Part shown: one piece after another, positions 1-11,113 of the stretch
Layout: every line of letters starts with the position of its first letter
Position numbering within the stretch: the first letter of the stretch is position 1
Origin: Petunia secreta
Taxonomy: Eukaryota; Streptophyta; Magnoliopsida; Solanales; Solanaceae
Assembly (NCBI GenBank): GCA_029990175.1
Contig: JARKIP010000011.1
Location: 23,038,001 to 23,102,000 of the forward strand
DNA length: 64,000 bases
Direction of reading: 5' to 3'
Program-made: the position numbers and the translations under genes
Notes under the pieces: model-generated
Told to the model about the DNA's origin: nothing
Seen by the model: the letters and a program-made list of their open reading frames with translations, nothing else
Databases searched by the model: none

Positions 1-209
1 TCCATACTGCCTGAAGGAATAACAATTGGTGTTTGTGACCGGGTACGACGGCCACTTGCTGCTTCAGCACAACGAACAGGAGACTCAAAATCATCATCAT
101 CCATGGGACTACGCTGTGAAGGCAACCCAGTCACTACTTTAGTATCAACGTTTTTACCTTTACCAAGTATCTTCTTCGAATCCATGGGACTACGCTGTTT
201 TGTTCGCAT
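1..209 (-). CDS. First coding exon of an unrecognised host gene (partial)
   Basis: Read on the minus strand from an ATG at 209-207, the frame stays open for 69 codons to the window edge, so the gene continues to the left. The peptide is hydrophilic, begins MRTKQRSPMDSKK, holds the hexapeptide QRSPMD twice (codons 5-10 and about 32-37), then an acidic DDDD stretch and a basic GRRTRSQ stretch. No domain is recognisable in this N-terminus. The ATG lies directly after a T-rich tract ending in AG, which looks like a splice acceptor, so this may be exon 2 behind an untranslated first exon. The sequence on either side is much more AT-rich than the exon, which supports coding. It could instead belong to a captured gene inside a transposon; the window does not decide this. 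Confidence 0.45.
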   Translation of the reverse strand, partial: MRTKQRSPMDSKKILGKGKNVDTKVVTGLPSQRSPMDDDDFESPVRCAEAASGRRTRSQTPIVIPSGSM

Positions 210-539
210 CTAAAAAAAAAATCAACCATAACATAAATGACCAGTGGTGGAAATTAAACACACACAATTACGAATTTATGGAACACATAGCATAGCAAAA
301 ATCGAACTAAAAAATTACACTATAACCAAAATGCTAGAGAAACCCTAACGTGAGATAAAAATAAAAAAATTACAAATACAAGGAAATAAAACATAAAATA
401 GAAATATAATCATAACAACAAAATAATTTGTTTCTACAGAAAATTTAAAAAAAAAAAGCAAAAAAATGAAAAAATATGAAAACTTACACAAAAGCAGACA
501 GAAGTAAAAGAATTAAAGGAATGCAGAAGTGCGACTTAC
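210..539 (-). other. Candidate 5'-UTR intron of the left-edge gene
   Basis: On the minus strand a consensus donor GTAAGT begins at 539. A long pyrimidine tract ends in AG at 211-210, immediately before the ATG at 209. The 330 bases between are very AT-rich with many A/T runs, as plant introns usually are. The sequence to the right (about 540-800) would then be leader and promoter DNA. This is inferred from splice-site consensus alone; transcript reads would settle it. Confidence 0.35.
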
Positions 540-1928
540 ATTTATGGAAGAAAGTTGGAATTTGAAGAAGATGATCGAAGCAGCAATTCGTGAGGGGTTA
601 CATATGCAGCTGTTTGGAGAGGGTGTACCGTTTGGAGGGGAGATTACCGTTTGGAAAGTGTTTAAGAGGGGGGTCTTATTTTGTGTAAGAAATTTTTTAA
701 AAAAACAGTAAGGGTGACAAAATGGGTAAGGTAAGTAAATATGAGCTGATATTGATAATTTAGGTGGGCTGGGTGTCAGCCCATGTAATTGTCCCAATAA
801 TATTCTTGCAATTGAGTCAACAAAATAGTAAGTCTCTAACCCTAATATTTAATTATTAGTTTAAAAATTGAAAGCTTCAGCTAATTTGTTTCTTGTTCTC
901 GCCTAACATAGAACTTCAACAGGTAAGACTTAATGGTACGTCTTGAAGCTTTTTTGTGGTCATAATTAATGGTTGGTCATTGCCAGAAGGTTTAAATTCA
1001 ATATAATATTGATACTTTATTGTTTCCTTCTTTCGTTAACGAATCTTCTTTTTTGAGTACTTTTTTGTCCGTTCTTTTATGCAGTAATTATATATTATGA
1101 AGAAGAAATTAAGTTATAATTATGAATAAATATTATAAAGTTAATTTACATATATGAGTTTGGATTAATTTTATGAGTATGACTTTTTGTTAATTATTTA
1201 ACATGAAATAATATAACTTCATCGCATTGAGTTGAACGAGCCATAACGATTCTTTTAGTTTGTTTTCTTTTCTAAATATTCATTTATGATATTTTAAAAG
1301 AAGCACACTAAATATTTTTATTTTCTTCAAGAAAATTTATCATAGTAAGTCAAGCGACATCAGTTTGACCGCAATAATCGCCATTATAATCATTAAATTC
1401 AACAATTCATTGTGTATTGTTAACTTGTATATTTACTTTTGGTTATTTTTTTGGGGTTATTTCGTTTCAAGAAGTTAGGAAGAATAATGGATGACGCAAA
1501 CAACTTATCCCGAAGAAAGCGTGGAGGAGGAGGAACCTGAGCCGGTAGAGCCAAAGCAGATATCAAGTCAACCTTATAATTACAAGTGGATTAAAATGTG
1601 CTTGATAAAGATGATGTGGTGGAGTTAGGATATCATGAATGGATTTTAGCGGTTTATTTGAAATATTTTGTTGTAAATTTTAAGTACTTATATTCTGGCA
1701 AAATTTATATTATTGGTACCACTTTATGTTTTGATTTTAATGTTATTTGGTAAGAGAACATCAAATATGTGTGGTGACTTGATCAAAGTTTTTATTTTTT
1801 TCTTATTATCTTATGCTATTAATAGTTATGATATCTTAAATTAGTTCAGGAACTTTTGAAATTAGGATTTGCTTTCTATTAATAATGAGTTTAAGTTTAA
1901 ATTAGGTATTTGTTGAGATTAAAATTTA

Positions 1929-1977
<49 letters not shown>

Positions 1978-2644
1978 TTTGCTTGTTTATATCCTCTTAA
2001 AGTGATTGTTAATACTTGTATCGTCAATCCTATAACCTCATAGTAATTAATTAATCATATTATTATTTTTACATTTACTAGCATTGTTTAGTTTTCAAAA
2101 TTAAAATGATAGCAATGTCTAGTATACTTCAAGTACAAAAGGTTATCAAAAATTCAAAATCAAAATTTATATTCTTTTAAAAATATTAAAAAAATAATAG
2201 TGAACTGGTCGGGCCCAGCTTGCAGTCCACATTGGGCTGGGTTGGTCTAATGCTTTAATTTCCATGTTAATTGTGTGCTGGCCCGGCCTGGCCCGTCAAA
2301 TTGCAAAGCCTTCGTGGGCTAGGTGAGGTTGGGCTAGGCCGGCCCATATTGACAGTACTACTTATGGAGGCCAAGTCTGCGACGGGGTGCAAGAAACGTC
2401 CAATTTTTGTGTAAATCATCCTGGATTTGTTGAGAAAAATTTACCCTTCATAAATATTGACAAAGATTATTCACTTTTTATAAACACCTTTTAATGTTTC
2501 TTTCTTTCTATAGCCATATTGGTATTTTTAATAATTTTATTTATTTTTATAAATATTTAAATATTATTTATTAATCCCATAATTTATGGGATTGGATATA
2601 TATAATATGGAATGTAAAAATTAAATATGCAGTTCAATAAAGTA
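540..2644. other. AT-rich intergenic DNA without a recognisable gene
   Basis: Short frames on both strands have no plausible composition and are broken by A/T runs. The stretch holds an ATT microsatellite (1927-1977) and, at about 2205-2350, a markedly GC-rich patch built from imperfect repeats of GGGCT/GGCCC motifs, unlike its surroundings. I see no coding gene. Confidence 0.6.
1927..1977. repeat. (ATT)n microsatellite
   Basis: An uninterrupted run of about 16 ATT units in AT-rich intergenic DNA. No function is implied. Confidence 0.9.
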
Positions 2645-3335
2645 AATGTTAGAGGGAGTGCTCTAACAATTTCTTGAGAGAGAGAATATTGTGGTAAAAG
2701 TGGTTTGTGTTAATACAAGTGATTGGGGGTATTTATAGCAGCAATTTCGGGCTGCTATAGTAGTAGTGATCAGTGTTTCTGCAGTACGTGTACAATAGAT
2801 CTATAGTAAATTTCAGAAAAATATCTTGCTGATGTCATAGATGATGTCATGCTTATGTCATTCTGATTATTCTTCTACTAAGTCATAATCTTCTTCTTCT
2901 TCTTCTTCTTCTTCTTCTTCTTCTTCTTGGTTGAGACTTTTGGCTGGAGGATACATTTTTAAGTTGTTGGAGGATTTGTTCCATTTGTTCATTAAAATCT
3001 CCTTTATTACTGGAGCTGGCTAATTGTGCAACTGCTATTGATTTTTGCTAAAAAATTGAATATTGGGCAGCATCTATTGGAGACAAATACTTTTAATTTT
3101 TTAGGAATCATTTTTATAATGCCGGAACATAAGCTTAAGAAGGATTCCAGTTTTTGTACCACTTGGTGTGACCTTGAAAGGCTAACCATGGTAGTCCTTT
3201 GTGTCTATCTGGCTTATAAAAAGAAAAATTTTGGGATTAGATCCACGGAATGTTTAATCTATGGGAAAATTTGAGGAGTACAGGTTTATGACGTTGGCTA
3301 AAGAACCTAGTACTGAAATATTCATAACCTTCCTT
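2645..3335 (-). repeat. Inverted EPRV-1 fragment: late ORF end plus promoter
   Basis: Reads as the reverse complement of about 10325-11150, in order: leader start, GA-rich tract, TATA box (2730-2737), TGACAT repeats (2829-2873), CTT microsatellite (2889-2928) and the 3' half of the late ORF. The CT tract is far shorter here than in the right copy, and the two differ at many bases, so the copies have drifted. The fragment forms a long inverted repeat with the right end. It turns a viral promoter outward, towards the minus-strand exon at 1-209. Its inner junction with the leader lies at about 3335-3388 and is not cleanly resolved. Confidence 0.8.
2730..2737 (-). promoter_or_regulatory. TATA box of the inverted EPRV-1 promoter
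   Basis: On the minus strand this reads TATAAATA, followed by CCCCCAATCAC, matching the right-hand EPRV-1 promoter at 10973. It points left, towards the host exon whose ATG is 2.5 kb away. Whether it is active cannot be seen. Confidence 0.5.
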
Positions 3336-3384
3336 AACGGAAGGAAACGAAGTGAACAGTTTAACTAATAGTTTCGATTTCTTG

Positions 3385-3862
3385 GGGAAAGTAGGGGCTA
3401 TTATTCTTGTTTTTAATTTGCTTTTATTTGGTATTATTGGATCTAGTTTTTAGATCTATAAATATGTGAACTCTTACATACACATTTATTAAATTTACTT
3501 ATGTGTTAAGAAGATCTTTTAATTAATGACATTTTGATCCTTCCGGATCTACACTGTAAGTAGTGTTCATGAGAAAAATGGCTAAGTTTCCAAGAAAAAT
3601 TATTCAGTAGGCTTACAGATGGTTATTTATAACTTTTGGGTCATTAGTTAAGAAACTCCTTAAAACATAAGCTAATTTAACTCTTGTATATAAAGGAAAA
3701 CATGTATTTATATTTCTAATTTCTCAATCTGATTTTTTCCTCATAATATTTAGTTAAGAACTTGAATATTATCCTTATGGAACCTAGTGGTCTCTGGATT
3801 CAAGAACAGGAAGAATTTAAGCCATTATTGTTTTATCGACTAAATTTTGTGCAAATCTTACT
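3385..3862 (+). other. EPRV-1 leader remains (left copy)
   Basis: Matches 11430-11905 base for base over long stretches and lies between the inverted fragment and the movement protein start. The primer-binding site present in the right copy (11413) is missing here, apparently lost at the junction. It is AT-rich and carries no ORF. Confidence 0.65.
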
Positions 3863-4890
3863 ATGATGTTTTTCCATCCTTTCTCTTCCTCCACTACAAA
3901 TTCTTTTCATTCTTCTTCTAGTTCTACATTCTCCTCTTCCACTTCAAATTTAAAACTTAAAGAAGAGGTTAGTTTTACTGCTTTACAACAATCAATTGAT
4001 GACTGAAAAATTCCTAAATATCCACATCTATAATTTAAAAGACTTCAAGATGGAATATTACAAGTGACTACCACATTTTAACCATCGAGCGAACCATTCT
4101 TTTTGAGTCAGATCATAAGGACATCAAGCTTTTAAACCCAAAATCTATAGAAAAATATAGAAAAAAGTATAACTATCTCCATTATAGTTTAGTACAAATT
4201 GCAGCTAAACCTCTTTCCAGAGAAGGACTAGATACATCTCTCGTCCTCTGCCTTAGGTATACTAGATTTCTAGACTGCAATGATTTCCTTGTAGGAATGG
4301 TAGAAACCAGTCTTTGTAGTGGACCAATTTATTTTGACTGCTTTCCCAACTTTATTGTATCCCTTAAAGATAGAAATATACTAGACTCTTTGACACTAAA
4401 TGTCAAGACATCCAATTATAAAACCAAAACTGGATCTCTCCCAGTTGCAATCATTTATAGAATTCAATATAAAGCTATGAATTCAACCTTCAATTCTGGA
4501 GCCATGAAAATAATTCATAAAGATGAAACTGTTCTCTTTTAAACAGATCTTCAAAGATCCCATCTGTCAGTTCCAAGACCTATATCCTAGAATCATGTTT
4601 CTTTACCTCACAATTGGCTATTACAGGATGCTACTCTAGCCTTAAAGCCAGAAAACACTAGTGTGTCCCGGATCCAACCGTTTTCTTCCGGATCTGTAAC
4701 CATTTCCTTTCGGGGATCTCTTAGTCAAAGTGCATCCACCTTACCTTTAGTACAGTCTAAAACTCAGTCTGCTAGACACTCTGTCTTTTCGTTTCCTTCT
4801 AGAATTGAAACTTAGAATCTAAAATTCCTCAAGCAGAATACTCAGTGGAAACACCTCCAACTGAAGTTAACTTCAAAAGACCTCAATCCC
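3863..4890 (+). pseudogene. EPRV-1 movement protein remains (30K superfamily)
   Basis: Two adjacent ATGs at 3863 and 3866 open a Ser/Thr-rich N-terminus, closed by a TGA at 4003. Later frames (about 4080-4545) encode the movement-protein core: a segment ending VQIAAKPLSREGLD, then GPIYFDCFPNFIVSLKDRN, which parallels GPVYFNAYPNLQISLSDEN in the intact MP of copy B at 52829. In caulimovirids this protein carries virus through plasmodesmata. Only 4297-4542 is an uninterrupted piece. The tail to about 4890 is Ser/Thr-rich with several stops and frameshifts. The region 4733-4885 is also present inverted at 11222-11396. A fossil gene. Confidence 0.7.
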
Positions 4891-4916
4891 CTACTTATTA
4901 ATCCCTAGGTGCTGAA

Positions 4917-6890
4917 TTAGGTGCTTAAGAAAAAGATTTTTAAATTGATAAAGAAAAACTCAGGACATAATTTCACTCTCCTGAAAACCTTTTTAAAAGA
5001 ACATGGGGTTTTAACAACTTTCAAGAAAACAAAAGAAAAAATCTTCAAAAAATTTATTATGAATCTTTGAACTCGATTCAAGAACAAATTAATTTCTTTG
5101 AGTGGTTTAAAGCTTATGCTGAATACCACCAAATAGAATTTTTTTTCTAAATCTATTAATGTTTCAAAGATTTGAAAAACTTCAACTGGGGAAGAAGTCA
5201 TCTCTGAACTTCCTCCACTACAAGGATTTTCAACAAGTTATGGCAAAACTTCAGTGGTAGCTACCCCTTTCAAATTAAAAACTAGAAGTGAACATATCAC
5301 ATACAAAGATATGAAAAATACTTTTGAGCAAATAATTATACAAACAAGTATTTACAAACTCTTGGTGAATATCTGATTTCAAAATCATCCTTTTCTGCAT
5401 CTACTAGTACTAAGTCAGTTGAAATATCTACTTCTTCAGTTCCATTATTTAAACCCTATGAGATCCTTAGAACTTTTGCTAGAGAACTCCAGATTCACCA
5501 ACCTAAAGATTTCCCTCAACTTTCTGACCTTCAGTGTAGGATCTCCGAAATAAAGAAAACCTTTGTTGTTCAGGACGCCCCAAATAAAGAAGACACTTCT
5601 TCTATCGTTGTTCTTCGAGAGGTAGATACGGATCAATAATCCAATAGACAGTCTGATCAATTTCATCACGATCCTTCTCTAAAAGTTGCTCCTCTTAGAA
5701 TAGGATTTTCCTACTGGCGTCAACCCCAAAATCTCTATTATTCTAGAGCTACCCATCCTGATATGTTTTTAGAAAAGAAACCTAGTGTTATGTAGAATAA
5801 CTACAATGACAACAACATTTATGAATGGAACATAGATGGTTGCTCTGAATACAATATTTTGTCCAAATTACAGCAGATGATTATGGTAGCCACTACTTAT
5901 AGAACTTCTCATAACTGTTCTGACCAGCTCACTACCCGTACATTGGTAGAAGGTTTTATAGGCCAACTTAAAGGCTGGTGGGATACCCATCTTAAAGAAG
6001 AAGCTCATCAAAAAATCTTTTGCAGTGTTAGAATTGATCCAACTGGAGAACCAATCCTAAAAGATGGCCAAACCATTCCTGATTCAACTAACACTCTAAT
6101 TTACACTGTTATCAAAACATTCATAGGTAGTCCAAGTATTTTTAGAGAAAGATATTCTGAAATACTCAACAACCTTAAGTGTAAGACCCTATCCGATTTC
6201 AGGTGGTATAATGACTCCTTTCTTACCAGAATATATGAAAAACCAGATGGAAACCTCCCATATTGGAAAGAAAAATTCCTGGATGGCCTACCTAAGTCAC
6301 TTAGATATTTAGTCAAAGAGGAACTCCAAATTCTTTACACTGGTGATATTATTCTTTACGAACAAATCACTTATGGTCAGCTTACCAATCTCATTCGACA
6401 AATTGCTCTCAAAATCTGCCGGCAAGATAAGTTATTGAGACAATTAGCCAAAGATAGAGCTCAAAATCGCCGAGATTTAGGAAGTTTTTGTGAACAATTT
6501 GGCATCTCTTCTTGTGGTAAAAGAACTCATAAAATATGACAGTCTAAAAATAAGGAGATCCTAAAATATAGACCTTTTGCACCTAAGTTTAGGAAAATAA
6601 AAACATCCTACTCTAAAAACAAAGCTCTACCCAGTAGACCCAAAGCACCAGACTTCAAATCTCCTAATTCTGACAAATCTTACAGATGTCACAAACTTGG
6701 GCATATCACGAGATACTGCAAATTAGCTAGCAAAATTAGAAACATTGAATTAGATGATTCTATTCTTAACGAAATAGAATTTCTATTAAAAGATAGTGAT
6801 GCTTCTGATATTGCTGACGATGAACTTGAACAACAATTCAACCAACTCGAAGATGATGAGGTACAATAATCTTCATCCAAGTCTAGTCAA
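4917..6890 (+). pseudogene. EPRV-1 coat protein remains with damaged zinc knuckle
   Basis: The first 800 bases are badly broken. From 5860 to 6538 one frame of 226 residues is open and contains IGQLKGWWD, the hallmark also seen in the younger array (TGQLKGWWD), followed by the CKTL-SFR-Y-D block and WKEKFLDGLP, a typical caulimovirid coat protein core. A TGA at 6537-6539 closes it, and the frame reappears downstream with a nucleic-acid-binding knuckle near 6681-6720. That knuckle reads CHKLGHITRYC: one cysteine of the CCHC set and two spacer residues are missing compared with copy B. An acidic C-terminal stretch ends at TAA about 6868. The coat protein packages the viral genome; this copy is dead. 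Confidence 0.7.
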
Positions 6891-7289
6891 TAAGACCAAA
6901 ATAGTAAACCCGAGATTAATGTTCTCTCCAAAGAACAAGATCTCCTTCTTGAACTCATAAGTAATCTTGAGAATTCGGATCAAAAGAAACATTCTCTAGA
7001 GCAGTTCAAACGAACCATAGATAAGCCTTCCACATCTTCAAGTATCTTTCCAAATCATCCTCAAGTAGCTAATACCTACAATATTACTGATATTCTCAAT
7101 AGATTTCCTTCACAAAAACCTAAGGCTATAACTATTCAGGATATCCAAACTGAGATAACACTTCTTAAGGAAGAAATTCGTGAAATTAGAGCAAAACAAG
7201 ATACAGATCGTCTTGTTCTCCAACAGCTTTCTACCAAGCCTGAACAGCTCAGGCAAACAGAAACCAAATCATTTGATCATGAAGATTTC
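6891..7289 (+). pseudogene. EPRV-1 linker between coat protein and protease
   Basis: A hydrophilic, coiled-coil-like stretch (about 7150-7230, with heptad-like E/I/L/K residues such as LLKEEIREIRAKQ) corresponds in position to the coiled-coil region before the protease in copies B and C. It is interrupted by stop codons at both ends. No enzymatic motif is present. Confidence 0.5.
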
Positions 7290-7835
7290 ATCAACTAACT
7301 CTCTAGACTTCCCATCCAGAAATAGCATATTAGGGTTACTCTAGTTATTAGTAAGTCCTTCACTTTAGATATTGTTGCCTTATTTGACATAGGTGCATAT
7401 CTCAATTGTATACAAGAAGGACTGATCCCAACTAAATACTTTGAAAAAACCAAAGAAATCCTTAGAGCCGCCAATGGCAAAAAAGTAGGAATTAGCTTCA
7501 AGCTCTTTAACGTTGATGTTAGAACTTCCTTAGAAAAAATTTCCTTGTCAGTTTCAACTTCTTTCTTAATAGTAAAAGGCTTTACTAATTCAGTCATATT
7601 AGGCACCCCTTTTATTCATGAAATCATGTTTTTTATGGTCACTAACCAAGGCATTCAAATAGAGTGCATAGGAAATAAGATTTTTTTCCCCTTTGATAAA
7701 CCTCCTATCAAGAAAGTCTTGTCTACCTTAAAACATAAAGAAGCACAGATCAATTTTCTCAAAGAAGATTTGCGTTTCAATAACTACAACAGCAGCTTCA
7801 AGACCCTTCTCTTCAGGCTAAAGTTAAAACTTTAG
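7290..7835 (+). pseudogene. EPRV-1 aspartic protease remains
   Basis: The translated remains include ALFDIGAYLNCIQEGLIPT, aligned with LVDSGADLNCVQEGLIPS in copy B. The catalytic D-[ST]-G-A is altered to D-I-G-A. The second half is open from 7545 and contains SVILGTPFIHEI, the flap-distal ILGxPF motif. In caulimovirids this retropepsin-like domain processes the polyprotein. The changed active site and the flanking stops make it non-functional. Confidence 0.7.
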
Positions 7836-7854
7836 AAGCCAAAATCTAAAAAGG

Positions 7855-8610
7855 ACTTTGTGCTGATTTACCAACTACTTTTTGGAACCACAAGAAATAC
7901 ATAGTGAGACTTCCTTATGAGCCTGACTTGATGAGAAAACCATTCTCGCGAAAGCTCGTCTTATCAAAATGAATCACGAGCTAACAATTCATTATTAAAG
8001 TGAGATCAATGATCTTCTTGAAAAACGCATCATCTCTCCCAGCAAATCTCCCTGGAGTTGTGCCGCCTTTTATGTTAACAAAAACTTAGAAATAGAGCGA
8101 GGTTTACCCCATTTAGTCATTAATTACAAACCTCTAATACAACTCTTCGTTGGATTAGATATCTTATTCCTAACAAAAAGAATTTACTTCAGCGTCTTTA
8201 TGCTGCTACTATTTTTTCAAAATTTGATTTAAAATAAGGTTTTTGGCAAATTCAAATTGATCCAAGAGATCGATATAAAACTGCTTTTACTGTTTTATTT
8301 GGGAAATACGAATGGAATGTAATGCCATTTGGATTAAAAAATGCTCATTCTGAATTTTAAAGAATCGTGAATAATGTTTTTAATCCTTTTTCAAAATATA
8401 TTATTGTTTATATCAATGATGTTTTAGTATTTCGACTAGCATCGATCAACATTTCAAACATTTAAGAATCTTCTTTAATACCATTAAAAAAATGACTTAG
8501 TTCTTTTTAAAACTAAATATAATATTTTTCAAATAAATATCTAACTTCTAGGTCACAATATCCAACAAGGAACTATTGTCCCTATCCAAAAATCAATTCA
8601 GTTTGCTGAT
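7855..8610 (+). pseudogene. EPRV-1 reverse transcriptase remains
   Basis: The order of RT blocks is recognisable: SKSPWSCAAFYVNK, LVINYKPL, a broken FSKFDL-like block near 8215, a GLKNA-like block near 8335, and a catalytic block reading YINDVLVF near 8409-8432 where active enzymes have YxDD. Several in-frame stops (for example near 7996, 8236 and 8357) and at least two frameshifts break it. The gene once made viral DNA from the pregenomic RNA; this copy cannot. Confidence 0.7.
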
Positions 8611-8613
8611 AAG

Positions 8614-9210
8614 TTGCCTGATCAAATCCTAGATAAAACCCAGCTTCAAATATTTTTAGGTTGTGTGAATTATGTATCTAATTTTATTCCAGGAATTAGC
8701 AATATATTGAAGCCTCTCCATAATAGGTTGGAAAAGCCTCCTCCTACATGGGGTAATGTTTGTACCAATATTGTCCAACATATAAAACTAAAAGTTAGAC
8801 ATCTTTCTTGTTTGTCTCTGCCTGATCCTTCTGCATTCAAATTTATAGAAGCAGATGCATCAGATATTAGTTATGGTGGTATACTAAAACAAAAGAAAGA
8901 TGTCAAAGAACATATCATTGCATTTGCATTTCAGCATTGGAATAATGCTCAACAAAGTTATCATACCATTAAAAAGGAAATTTTAGAAATTGTTTTATGC
9001 ATTTCTAAATTTCAAGCTGATTTACTAAACCAAAAATTCCTTTTAAGCATTGACTGTAAAGTTGCAAAATCTGTTTTACAAAAAGATGTACAAAATCTTG
9101 CCTCAAAATATATATCTGCTAGATGGCAAGCTATTTTATCTATTTTTAATTTTAATATAGAATATATTAAAGGGAGCTCAAACTCTATTCCAGATTTTCT
9201 CACTCGATAA
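8614..9210 (+). pseudogene. EPRV-1 RNase H domain (open but orphaned)
   Basis: A 198-residue open frame covers the connection domain (LQIFLGCVNYVSNFIPG) and RNase H. The RNase H acidic residues are present in FIEADASD, in the KKEILE helix and in LLSIDCK, and the frame ends SIPDFLTR then TAA, the usual caulimovirid polyprotein end. It is the best-kept part of EPRV-1, but it has no ATG and the RT upstream is destroyed, so it is probably not expressed. The first codon of the open stretch is TTG, which is not a real start. Confidence 0.75.
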
Positions 9211-9230
9211 TTCTTACATGGAAGATAAAA

Positions 9231-10732
9231 ATGCCTAGAAAAGAGAAGGAAGAACTTCCAGCCCTTTCTCCTCCAGAGGAAAATAAACAAGACAAAACTG
9301 TCTCCCAACAAAAATTAACTTCAGTTGCCTCTAAGCAACTTTCAAAAGATGTAGCTGACCCAAGTCAGCCAAGATATCAAACTCCAGCAAATTATGCTAC
9401 AAAGGGAATACATCCTTCATACCTCCTGACAAACCAGAACCAATTTCATTGTAAGCCCAAAAAATGGGCAGATCTAGTTGAAGAAGAAGAATCTCAACTT
9501 GCTCAACCCTCATCTGACTCCTGGTCAGATATAGAGTTATTGAACTGGTGTAAGCTTATGGGGATAAAAGCACCCATAAGCGACCCGAAAATAAGAAAAT
9601 AATTTATTATGTTTCAATATTTATGTTTCACTGTGGCAGCATCAGGCCACACATCTTCTTCTCAAACTGTGACTGCTAAAAACACCACACAAACACCAAT
9701 GGTGGCAAAAAGCCCACTACACAAAGCACAAGCACGGTGTATTTGGCAACCAAACATGCATTTTCTTCACCAATGCCACAACCCATTTCTTCATGCAAGA
9801 GTTCTTCCTCCGAGGAACCAACCTACTTTAAAAATGACAATGTTTATCCACTTACCCAAATTGAGCAAGAATTTTGGCATCCAAACCCCCAAGAAGTAGT
9901 TAGTCAAATGCTTAGCTCATCAACCAATTTCATACAAGAAACTCCTGCCTATACTCAGACGTTTTATGAATTTATCCTGCAGATACCAAATCTTGCGTAT
10001 TCAAACGTTACAAGGATAAGCAAACCCAAGCATATGTTATCCATACAACAGTGTAGATTAATAAAATAATCTTACCAAAAGAATTGGGAATACATCTATC
10101 AAAATATAAAAGACTTTCCCGTCCTTTTCAACTCCAATATTTTAATTACTACGGCTACAATGCTGCCTGGATGAAAGCCTTCACTTTTCAAAATCACCTT
10201 GAAAAATACTCTTGGTTTATCCCTTAGGGTAAACAATTAGTCTTTGAAAATTTTTAGTGGTTTTTGCATGAATGGTGGCCTGTTTATGGACACAAAATTG
10301 AGATTCTCACCCTTTAACTTAAGAAAAGTTATGAATATTTGAGTACTAGGTTCTTTAGCCAACAACAGATACCTGAACTCCTCCAATTTTCCCATAGATG
10401 TCATATTCAATGGATCTATTCCAAAAAATTTTCTTTTCATAAGCTAGATGAAAAAAAAAAGGACTACCATGGTTAGCCCTTCAAGGCCACACCAAGTGGT
10501 ACAAAAACTGAAATCTTTCTGAAGCTTATGTTCCGGCATTAGAAAAATGGTTCCTAGAAAATCCAAAGTATTTGTCTCCAACAGATGCTGTCCAGTAATC
10601 ATTTTTTAGCAAAAATCAATAGCAGCTGCACAATTAGCCAACTCCAGCAATAAAGGAGATTTTATTAAACAAATGGAATAAATCCTCCAACAACTTAGAG
10701 CTCGATCCTCCATCCAAAAGTCTCAACCATCC

Positions 10733-10763
<31 letters not shown>

Positions 10764-10799
10764 AAGAAGAAGACTTTGATTATGACTTAGCAGAAGAAT
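9231..10799 (+). pseudogene. EPRV-1 late ORF (Trp-rich, acidic tail), broken
   Basis: An ATG at 9231 lies 20 bases after the polyprotein stop and opens 123 residues (MPRKEKEELPALSPPEEN..., later KPKKWADLVEEEE), closed at 9600-9602. Further pieces follow in other frames: YPLTQIEQEFWHPNPQEV near 9845, KYSWFI near 10206 and a W-F-x2-WW-x2-YG block near 10258, matching NWFSQWWITYGP in the late ORF of copies A and B. The C-terminus is a poly-Glu run coded by the GAA microsatellite, then DFDYDLAEE and TAA at 10800. Its position matches the transactivator/inclusion-body ORF of other caulimovirids, but no function can be read from sequence. Confidence 0.6.
10738..10773 (+). repeat. (GAA)n microsatellite coding poly-Glu
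   Basis: About 12 GAA units, in frame with the late ORF C-terminus, giving a poly-glutamate tract before DFDYD. The same repeat appears as CTT in the inverted left copy (2889-2928) with a slightly different length. Confidence 0.85.
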
Positions 10800-10807
10800 A
10801 ATCAAGA

Positions 10808-10855
10808 TGACATAAGCATGACATCAACAAATCTGACATCATCAATGACATCAGT
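10808..10855 (+). promoter_or_regulatory. Four TGACAT repeats upstream of the EPRV-1 TATA box
   Basis: Four copies of TGACAT(A/C) lie within 48 bases, about 120-165 bases before the TATA box at 10973. They are kept in the inverted left copy (2829-2873). TGAC cores are bZIP/TGA-factor sites in the caulimovirus 35S promoter (as-1); use here is inference. Confidence 0.45.
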
Positions 10856-10972
10856 AAGAAATTTTTCTGAAATTTATTGTAGATCTACTGTACACATACT
10901 GTAGAAACGATGTTCACTTTTACCGAACACTTTTAATGTTCACTGCTACTGTAGCAGTCCCAAAGTTTTGCT

Positions 10973-10980
10973 ATAAATAC
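10973..10980 (+). promoter_or_regulatory. EPRV-1 pregenomic RNA TATA box
   Basis: TATAAATA lies 170 bases after the late ORF stop and before a CT-rich tract and the primer-binding site, as in the 35S-type promoters of caulimovirids. Copies A and B show the same layout with TATATAAG. Confidence 0.6.
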
Positions 10981-11019
10981 CCCCCATCACTTGTATTAGC
11001 ACACACCACTTCTACCACA

Positions 11020-11024
<5 letters not shown>

Positions 11025-11111
<87 letters not shown>
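11025..11111. repeat. (CT)n microsatellite in the EPRV-1 leader
   Basis: About 42 CT units lie just downstream of the TATA box, at or near the RNA start. The inverted left copy has only a few GA units here (about 2677-2688), so the tract expanded after integration or varied between integrated forms. A Ser/Leu repeat ORF read through it is an artefact. Confidence 0.9.

Positions 11112-11113
<2 letters not shown>

Noticed and set aside
513..797. 94-codon minus ORF upstream of the left-edge exon
   Set aside because: Crosses the candidate splice donor at 539, has no family resemblance, and is probably leader or promoter DNA.
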